Shown in pieces: positions 37,344-43,227 of a DNA stretch of 43,227 bases. This DNA is from Mycetocola reblochoni REB411 (lineage in GTDB: Bacteria > Actinomycetota > Actinomycetes > Actinomycetales > Microbacteriaceae). The first letter of the stretch is position 1. Each line of letters opens with the position of its first letter. Below the pieces are notes generated by a model. The model had not been told where the DNA came from. It ran no database searches and saw only the letters and a program-made list of their open reading frames with translations. The position numbers and the translations under genes were made by a program. The DNA lies in NCBI RefSeq assembly GCF_900163835.1, contig NZ_FUKR01000037.1, positions 1-43,227 of the forward strand, given 5' to 3'.

Positions 37344-38374
37344 CCGAAACGGTCGGCAGCAGTGCCTGGTTGCGCCGGGTCTTCGAGGAGGAGGCCCGGG
37401 ATGACCTGTTCACAGGTCACGCCCCGCAAGAGCAGCCGGTGCTCGTGCTCCTGGGCGGGCAGCCCGCAGCGGGCAAGACGCGCGCCCAGCACGCGATCCT
37501 CGCCGAGCACGCCGCGGATGATCTGGTCGAGATCACGGGAGACGACCTCCGCGAGTACCACCCCGAGTTCCGGCGGCTCTCCTTGCGGGCCCCGTTCGAG
37601 ATGCCCGCGGCGACCGCTCCCGTCTCCGGCGGGCTCGTGAAGCTCGCCCTGGATCACGCACTCTCGCATCGCTACTCGGTGCTGTTGGAAGGCACCTTCC
37701 GCGCCCCGGCCATGGTCACCGGCACCGCGACACGGTTCGCGGAAGCCGGATACCGGGTCGAAGTCGTCGCCGTCGCGACCCCGGCTCCGGTGTCGCGACT
37801 GTCGGCCGAGATGCGATCTCTCGGCGACGGCCCGAACGAGCCCGGCCGCTGGACACCGCCCGAAGCACACGAAACCGCCCTCGCCGGGTCGGCCGGGGTG
37901 CTCTCCGCTCTTGAAGCGCTCCCGCACATCGCGCGAGTGCGGGTGTTCTCCCGCGAAGCCCAGCTTTTCGACAACCAACGGGATGCCGCCGGGGAATGGG
38001 AAAAGGAGCCGGTCGCCGCGCACACCCTCCGGCACGAGCAGCAGCGCCCGCTGCCACCCGGCACGGCCGCTCAGTGGTTGAAGGACTACTCAGCCGTCTA
38101 CACGCGAGCGAAACGCAGACCGGGCTACCTCGGCACGCAGACCGCCCCGACATATGCTCGCCTGCAAGACGACGCGGCACAGATGCTCCGTATCCTCTCC
38201 GGCCGGGCGATGGCACCGGAGTTCCTGCTCCACGAGCATCAGCGCCGCCAGCTCAATCTGGAACATCGCCTCCCACCCGGCACGTTCCCGCCGAGGCCAC
38301 CCCGCAACCTCGGACAACCGACGACGGGCGAGCGTCACGGTGTCGACCGGCGCGGCCCGAGCCTCGGCAGATGA
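37340..38374 (+). CDS. zeta toxin family P-loop kinase
   Basis: A 344-residue protein of the zeta toxin/AAA kinase family. Members phosphorylate UDP-N-acetylglucosamine and block cell-wall synthesis. Walker A is 'LLGGQPAAGKTRAQ' near residues 38-51. The substrate-binding acidic motif 'EITGDDLREYHPEF' matches the zeta consensus, and 'LLEGTFRAPAMV' and 'VSRLSAEMRS' follow, so the kinase core looks intact. The C-terminal 110 residues extend beyond the core and end basic. It converges on the relaxase gene, with stops 55 bases apart. Zeta-type genes beside relaxases are common on actinobacterial plasmids, from memory, perhaps as an addiction system. Confidence 0.85.
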   Translation: MTETVGSSAWLRRVFEEEARDDLFTGHAPQEQPVLVLLGGQPAAGKTRAQHAILAEHAADDLVEITGDDLREYHPEFRRLSLRAPFEMPAATAPVSGGLVKLALDHALSHRYSVLLEGTFRAPAMVTGTATRFAEAGYRVEVVAVATPAPVSRLSAEMRSLGDGPNEPGRWTPPEAHETALAGSAGVLSALEALPHIARVRVFSREAQLFDNQRDAAGEWEKEPVAAHTLRHEQQRPLPPGTAAQWLKDYSAVYTRAKRRPGYLGTQTAPTYARLQDDAAQMLRILSGRAMAPEFLLHEHQRRQLNLEHRLPPGTFPPRPPRNLGQPTTGERHGVDRRGPSLGR

Positions 38375-38429
38375 GGGAACGCGCCCGCAGCCGTTCCACG
38401 TGCGAAAGCCTGCTGTTCGCAGCGCAGAC

Positions 38430-41400
38430 CTACAGGCTGAGCCCTGGCCCCGGCCGGTGAGGGGTCGCGGGGTCGTGGGCGCGTGTCGTGTCACGCAGTT
38501 GCCGCGCTCGCGCTTCCCGCGCCTCCTTCGCAGCCTTGACAGCGGCGGCGCGGGCGTCGAGGTACTGCCCGGCCTCCGTGGGAGTCATCGCGGTGAGCTT
38601 CGCGGCTTCGGCGCGGTCGCGCCGCGCTTTCGCCGCCCAGGTGGTGGCGTCACGGGCGGGCATGTTGAGTTCAGCGCGCACGGGGTCAGTTCTGGCGCGC
38701 TCGGCCCCGTAGACGAGCGCGGCGAGCCGCTGTCTCACCCGCCGCTGCTCGGCGTCTACTGCTGGGAGGCGTTCACGTGCAGCGGTCGCGTTCTGGTCAG
38801 CTTGGGTGATGCGCGGATCGATGTCCGTGCGGCGGGTGGCTGCGGCGTCTGCCCACTGCTCGATGTTCCCGGTGTAGAGCGTGCTCGGGTTTCCCCATTC
38901 GCGGGTGAGGTGGGCGCGGGCGGCAGTGAGTTGGTGCTGTGCGGCGGCGTGTTCTTTCCGGGCGCTCCGCCGCGCGAACAGCCCCGCTGCCCGCACGCGC
39001 TGCCCGGCCCGCTCCTGCGCGTCGGCCAGGCGCAGGACTCCCTGTGCGTCCGTCAAAGCCGCTGCTCGGAGCGGGCCGTGGATGCTCTCGCGCAACTGCT
39101 CAGCAGCCTGGGTCGCCGCCTGCGCGGTGGCTTCGACCTCGGCGCGTTCCTGCTGGTGCTGCGTGCTGAGTCGGTCGAATCGCTCCGCGAACTCCGTGAA
39201 CCGGGTGGCGCGCTGCTCGGCCTGCTCAGCACGCTCGGTCAGGCGTGCGATCGCCGTGCGCACCCGCCGGGCCGGGCCGTCCGCCACGAGGCCTGCGACT
39301 GCTTCGGCGGCGCGCTGGGCGGCGTCTTCAAGGCCGCGGTCGGCGCGGTCGCGTTCCAACGCCGCCACGAATTGTGCCCGCGCTTCGGCTTGGTTCTCGG
39401 CCACGGCGTGCAGCAGGTTCGTCTCGCGGCCGCGCGTCATGCCGACGTAGACGCTCGCGGCGCTGGCCTGGTCGGTGAGGAGCGTGTGCGACCCGGTGAC
39501 GGTCGTGCCCTGCACGCCGTAGGAGGTGGCCGCATAGGACAGGTGGGCGTGCTCGGTCACATAGTCGGCGGGGAGGCGGACGGTGCGCTGCCGCTTCCGA
39601 CCGTTGCCCGCCTCGCGCACGCTCAGCGACCCGTCGTCTGCGACGTGCTGCACGATCCATTGCTGCCGGTTCGCGACGCCAATGCTGGTGTTGTTCTTGC
39701 GGGTTTGGATGAGGTCGCCTGCGCCGATGGGAAGGCCGTCGCTGCCGTCCACGGTCGTTGTGTCGTGGACCTCACCGCACGCGACTCGTTCGTCACGGAT
39801 ACTCGAGTTCACGGTACGGGCCTCGTCGTTCGTGCTGACGGTGACCGCTTCGCCATCGTGCCGGTACCGGGCGATCTGCTCCCTGGCCTCGTCACTGCTC
39901 GCGTGGAGGCGCACCAGCCCCAGTGCTGCGAGCTGGTCGAACACCTCGCCGGGGTTCTTCCCGTCGCGCATCCGCAACGTGAGGTCGGCGTAGGCGGGGT
40001 CGGTGAAGCGGTGCACCTCGGCCATGTCGAACGTGCGGCCCCGGAGCTGCGCGGCCATATCGAGTACGCCGCCGCGCCCGACTGCGGCGAGCTGCGCGCG
40101 ATCTCCGACCAGCGCGACCGTCGCCCCGGCTTCGGCGCACACCGTGAGCAGGGCGATTGCGGTGTCTTGGTCGAGCATTCCGGCCTCGTCCACGATCACC
40201 CGCTCACCGCGGGCGAGCCGAGCGTCTTGGGAGGGTCCGCGATAGGTGCGTCCAGTCTCCGGGTCGGTGTCGCCGGGGGTGAGGCGTGACCATACGCCGT
40301 CGCGGTTCCAGCGCCACCCGTGCGCATGCACGAGCGCCGCGACACTTGCGGTGGGTACGCCGAGTTCTTGGTGCGCGACCTGCGCGGCGCGCAGCGTCGG
40401 CGCAAGAACCCGCGCCGCGCGCCCGTGTTGCGCCGCGACTTCGATTGCCACCCCCAGCATCGTCGTCTTCCCTGCGCCTGCTGCGCCCTCCACGATCACC
40501 AGCGGATCGGCAGCGACGGCAGCGGCGGCGCGCTCCTGCCCCGCATCAATGCCCCGCGCCCCTGCTTCCTCGCGCACGTTCGGGTGCTGCGGCTCACGCT
40601 TCGGCACTCGTGCAGCGATCAGGTCGCGCAGTTCCGTCTCGGCCTGCACCACTCGCAGGCTCGTGAGATGCGCCACATGCTCGGGTGTTGCAGAGTCGGG
40701 GGCGAGGACGGAGAAGCAGTCTTCCCGTGCGAGGCGTGTTGCAAGGGTGATGAGGTCGCGCAACTCCTCACCGGTTGCGCGCACTCCGGCCTCGGTGATG
40801 ATCTGCGTTGCGTGCTCCTGCACGGTGTGTTGCGTCCACACGGATGCGCCAGCGGCGCAACGGTTAAGTGCGCGTGAGGCGATCTGCTGCACCGATAGCT
40901 CATCGAGTGATACCGGCGCTGGGCGCGCAGGCCGGCGCAATGTCGTGGGGTCGTAGCCGGCTTCTCGTAGCTCGGTGAGCCAGGCTTCTTCTTCGCGCAG
41001 GGTTGCGGGTTTCTTCGCGGGCCGCTCGTGCGCCCACGCCTGCGCGGTGAGCCGAGAGAACACGACCGGCCCCATCGTTTCGCCGGGGTGTGCGGCGTTC
41101 CATTCTGCTTCGAGGCGTTCGAGGTTCCGACGCACTTGCTCTCCCCGTTTGCTCATTAGGGCGTTGAACGGTTCCAGCTCGACTACTTCGCCGGTGACCG
41201 GGTCGAGGGTGAGGCCGTGCCGATCCAGCACCTCCGCAAGCTCCGGGTGTGCCGCGATCACGGCGGTGCCCAACGCGCGGATCGCACCCTGCTGTCGGAA
41301 GACCGCAGCGGTATCGAGCGCCCGCCACTTCCCGGCAGCCCACACCCTCGTTCCGATCTGCATGTGGATGTGCCGGTGCGGGTCACCGGCCCGGGAGGTG

Positions 41401-41879
41401 CGGTGCGTGATGCCGACGACCTGCATATGCTCGATCGGAACCACCTCCTGCTTGCCGCGCGGGCCGACCCGCGTCACCGAATGCAACGCCAACCACCGCC
41501 GAATCTCCGCCAGCGCATCCTGCTGCGCACGATCCAACGCCTCAGACACCTCGGGGTGCAGCACTGCCGCGATCGACAGTGATTTCGCGCCGTTGATCGT
41601 CATCTCCGCGAACCTGGGCGACCCCAAGCGATCCTGCCCGGCAAGACGCGGCGTGCCCATCCGCTCACCCGTATCCGGGTGCATCCAGTCCACCCACCCG
41701 GCGTACTCCTCGTTCGACAACGGCCGAACCGTCACCGCCGTTCCGCTCGCGTCGAGCACGGCGTACTCGACGCCCGCTCCATCGCTGAGGTAGTAGTCAT
41801 CGGCGCGGCTGCGGTCGGCCTCGACATAGCGCAGCGCATCGGCCCCGGTGCCCCGGAACAAGATCACGCCGCCATGCAT
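38430..41879 (-). CDS. MobF family relaxase-helicase (TrwC/TraA-like)
   Basis: A 1149-residue conjugative relaxase. The N-terminal TrwC relaxase domain (about 1-300) has a Tyr pair at 29-30 ('RADDYYLSDGAG') and the metal-binding His triad at 168/170/172 in 'PHRHIHMQIGT'. The RecD-like SF1 helicase region (about 440-830) has Walker A 'VEGAAGAGKTTML' near 465-473, Walker B 'VIVDEAGML' near 563 and the 'VYVGMTRGRETN' motif near 813. The last 300 residues are charged and probably coiled-coil. All catalytic residues are intact. It nicks oriT and unwinds the transferred strand. Start choice ATG 41879 is supported by GAGG/AAGG upstream. Confidence 0.93.
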   Translation of the reverse strand: MHGGVILFRGTGADALRYVEADRSRADDYYLSDGAGVEYAVLDASGTAVTVRPLSNEEYAGWVDWMHPDTGERMGTPRLAGQDRLGSPRFAEMTINGAKSLSIAAVLHPEVSEALDRAQQDALAEIRRWLALHSVTRVGPRGKQEVVPIEHMQVVGITHRTSRAGDPHRHIHMQIGTRVWAAGKWRALDTAAVFRQQGAIRALGTAVIAAHPELAEVLDRHGLTLDPVTGEVVELEPFNALMSKRGEQVRRNLERLEAEWNAAHPGETMGPVVFSRLTAQAWAHERPAKKPATLREEEAWLTELREAGYDPTTLRRPARPAPVSLDELSVQQIASRALNRCAAGASVWTQHTVQEHATQIITEAGVRATGEELRDLITLATRLAREDCFSVLAPDSATPEHVAHLTSLRVVQAETELRDLIAARVPKREPQHPNVREEAGARGIDAGQERAAAAVAADPLVIVEGAAGAGKTTMLGVAIEVAAQHGRAARVLAPTLRAAQVAHQELGVPTASVAALVHAHGWRWNRDGVWSRLTPGDTDPETGRTYRGPSQDARLARGERVIVDEAGMLDQDTAIALLTVCAEAGATVALVGDRAQLAAVGRGGVLDMAAQLRGRTFDMAEVHRFTDPAYADLTLRMRDGKNPGEVFDQLAALGLVRLHASSDEAREQIARYRHDGEAVTVSTNDEARTVNSSIRDERVACGEVHDTTTVDGSDGLPIGAGDLIQTRKNNTSIGVANRQQWIVQHVADDGSLSVREAGNGRKRQRTVRLPADYVTEHAHLSYAATSYGVQGTTVTGSHTLLTDQASAASVYVGMTRGRETNLLHAVAENQAEARAQFVAALERDRADRGLEDAAQRAAEAVAGLVADGPARRVRTAIARLTERAEQAEQRATRFTEFAERFDRLSTQHQQERAEVEATAQAATQAAEQLRESIHGPLRAAALTDAQGVLRLADAQERAGQRVRAAGLFARRSARKEHAAAQHQLTAARAHLTREWGNPSTLYTGNIEQWADAAATRRTDIDPRITQADQNATAARERLPAVDAEQRRVRQRLAALVYGAERARTDPVRAELNMPARDATTWAAKARRDRAEAAKLTAMTPTEAGQYLDARAAAVKAAKEAREARARQLRDTTRAHDPATPHRPGPGLSL

Positions 41880-42177
41880 TGCCTTAGCCTCCGAATGTTT
41901 CTAGTATAGAAACTGAAGTATCTACCATGGTAGCATACGTTCATTCAGGGGAGAAGTGTCGGAGAAACGTGGACCAGAGCTCTGGGGTGCTGGCATCCGC
42001 TCTGCTTCCGGGGCCTCGGCGGTGCTTGGAAGCCTCGGGCGAGGGTAGTGCCGTCAATAAAGCGGTCAGATATTGCCACTCGGATGGGAGGTCGTGATCC
42101 GATGTCACAAAGTGGCGCGCCCAGACAACGAACACAATGAAGCAATCGTTTATCAGAAGAAGCAGAAAGATTGAGAT
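41880..42177. promoter_or_regulatory. relaxase upstream region with palindromes, candidate oriT
   Basis: This 298-base region separates the divergent relaxase and secreted-protein genes. Near the relaxase start it is AT-rich and holds two inverted repeats: GTTTCTA-GTA-TAGAAAC (41897-41913) and GTATC-TACCATGGTA-GCATAC (41918-41938, with a perfect 12-base core at 41922-41933). MobF origins of transfer often lie beside the relaxase gene, so these may be oriT or operator sites. A leftward 64-codon frame (41941-42135, GTG start) reads protein-like for part of its length but is unsupported. Confidence 0.5.
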
Positions 42178-43176
42178 ATGAGTATCAACGATGGAGCCTC
42201 TCGGAGGCCGGTCGGCATCCGGGGAGTTGCCGTGGTCGGCGCTGCTCTGCTCCTCGTGGGCGCGACAGCGACACCGTCCTTCGCGGCTGAGGAAGATGGT
42301 TCAAGCGACGCAATCGAGGTGATCGCAAGCATCGCGCCCGAATCCCTCGAAGCCGTCTCGACAGACGAGGGCATCGTCGTCGCAGATGACAAGGCCCTGC
42401 AGGAGGACGAGTTCGGGCGGTCCGTGGTCGAACAGCCGATGCTTGACCCGACCAACCCGGACAGCATCGTCAAGGTCGACATTCCCGTCAACCCGTCGGA
42501 CGGTATCGCCTTCAAGCAGGATGGTGCCGATGAGATCGTGATCGGCCTGCCGAACGCTCACCAGGCCGACGAAGCCGACTACGGCAACCTGGGTCTCGCA
42601 ACCTACGACAACAACGACGGCTCCACCACCGTTCCGATTCCCCAGCCCGACGGTACCCTGCAGATCACCACGGTGATCGACGGCCCTGCGGCTCCGACAC
42701 GGTACGCGTATCCCATCACCTTGCCCGCTGGCGGTCAGCTCGTCGACGCGGGAGATGGCTACTTCGCGATCCTCGACTCCGCGGGGTTGCCTGCGGCGAT
42801 GATCGAGCCGGCATGGGCGCTCGACGCGAACGGCGAAGCGGTAGACACGCACTACGAGATCGCCGGAAACGAGATCGTGCAGATCGTCAACCACGGTGAC
42901 GGTGACTCCTATCCGATCGTCGCTGATCCGGCCGTGAAGGGCAAGTACATCTCGAAGGTGAAGATCAACACCGTCCCGCAGGGGAAGACGGTCGCCGTGT
43001 ACCCCGTGAACAGCTGGACTATCACCGCGTTCGACAACTACTGGCAGGAGTACAAGCTCTACGTCAGTTCGACCTACGAGGGCACGAAATACAAGAACCA
43101 ACTGCAGTGCCACTGGGATTTCGCGCCCTTCAAGACCCCCTGGAACCTGGATTCCTGGCGTCCAAACGTCAGCTGA
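42178..43176 (+). CDS. secreted protein with DUF2599-like C-terminus
   Basis: A 332-residue exported protein. A Sec signal peptide covers about 1-36 ('VAVVGAALLLVGATATPSFA' then 'AEED'). The mature part is acidic, with regularly spaced segments such as 'GLATYDNNDGSTTVPIPQPD' and 'YPITLPAGGQLVDAGDGYFA'. After 'YPIVADPAVKGKYISKVKIN' the last 80 residues resemble DUF2599 domains of actinobacteria, ending 'LQCHWDFAPFKTPWNLDSWR' plus PNVS. As I recall the family, about a dozen residues with a Cys usually follow, so the end here may be slightly short. Function is unknown. The family assignment is from memory and the gene is probably element cargo. Confidence 0.7.
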   Translation: MSINDGASRRPVGIRGVAVVGAALLLVGATATPSFAAEEDGSSDAIEVIASIAPESLEAVSTDEGIVVADDKALQEDEFGRSVVEQPMLDPTNPDSIVKVDIPVNPSDGIAFKQDGADEIVIGLPNAHQADEADYGNLGLATYDNNDGSTTVPIPQPDGTLQITTVIDGPAAPTRYAYPITLPAGGQLVDAGDGYFAILDSAGLPAAMIEPAWALDANGEAVDTHYEIAGNEIVQIVNHGDGDSYPIVADPAVKGKYISKVKINTVPQGKTVAVYPVNSWTITAFDNYWQEYKLYVSSTYEGTKYKNQLQCHWDFAPFKTPWNLDSWRPNVS

Positions 43177-43227
43177 GTATTCGCGCTTCTGAGGGCCGCT
43201 GATATTGGGGTTCGGGGCCACCCTGCC

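Larger units (their letters stand above)
34079..43227. mobile_element. integrated conjugative or mobilizable element at tRNA-Leu (right end not in window)
   Basis: From the tRNA-Leu 3' end onward the conserved chromosomal order stops. A GNAT gene, a tyrosine integrase, an XRE regulator, an excisionase-like protein, a zeta-type kinase with a small partner, a MobF relaxase-helicase and a secreted protein follow. Integrase next to a tRNA plus relaxase defines an integrative element. No type IV secretion or coupling-protein gene is visible, so it is either mobilizable or its transfer genes lie past 43227. No replication gene is recognised. Confidence 0.8.

Noticed and set aside
38154-40289. Rightward 711-codon open frame opposite the relaxase C-terminal half
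   Set aside because: It is Gly/Arg/Val-rich and domainless, and the relaxase reads through without interruption on the other strand.
41941-42135. Leftward 64-codon frame ('FVVWARHFVTSDHDLPSEWQ')
   Set aside because: Part of it reads like protein, but it needs a GTG start without a ribosome-binding site and matches nothing I know; it may be a gene remnant, so it is left out as a gene.
34079-43227. Second copy of the tRNA-Leu 3' end marking the far end of the element
   Set aside because: Looked for by eye through the window end and not found, so the element boundary is left open.

Overview
The window is 43 kb of high-GC DNA carrying the replication-origin region of an actinobacterial chromosome. 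The gene order rpmH-rnpA-yidD-yidC-jag / dnaA-dnaN-gnd-recF-dciA-gyrB-gyrA-DUF3566-tRNA-Ile-tRNA-Ala, followed by ppiA, crgA, a sortase and the fhaA-fhaB-pstP-rodA-pbpA-pknA-pknB cluster, is typical of Actinomycetota. The gnd gene between dnaN and recF, the 3-PASTA PknB and the sigma factor/alkyltransferase pair suggest Micrococcales, probably Microbacteriaceae. The family assignment is an inference from gene order; no sequence search could be run.

Layout. 1-2694: a leftward ribosomal protein, RNase P and membrane-insertion operon. 2695-4897: dnaA flanked on both sides by DnaA boxes, with oriC between dnaA and dnaN. 4898-14117: rightward replication and topology genes ending in two tRNAs. 14118-18921: a long gene-poor stretch and a large secreted multidomain protein, probably strain-variable. 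18922-24825: conserved membrane and cell-envelope genes, a sigma factor plus O6-alkylguanine alkyltransferase operon preceded by an unexplained duplicated palindromic block, CrgA, a class E-like sortase, and an amidotransferase. 24896-33840: the leftward envelope-growth and Ser/Thr phosphorylation operon, in which most genes overlap by ATGA or GTGA. 33995-34078: tRNA-Leu. 34079 to the window end: an integrated mobile element with a tyrosine integrase, XRE regulator, excisionase-like protein, zeta-type kinase with a small partner, MobF relaxase-helicase and a secreted DUF2599-like protein. No second att copy is visible, so the element continues beyond the window.

The genes fall into three working groups: initiation and maintenance of replication (dnaA, dnaN, recF, dciA, gyrase), control of cell-wall synthesis and division (PknA, PknB, PstP, FHA proteins, RodA, PbpA, CrgA), and a conjugative or mobilizable element. 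The least explained items are the duplicated block upstream of the sigma/alkyltransferase operon, the repeat-bearing extensions in both proteins of that operon, the unusual extracellular part of PknA, and the palindromes in front of the MobF and zeta genes.
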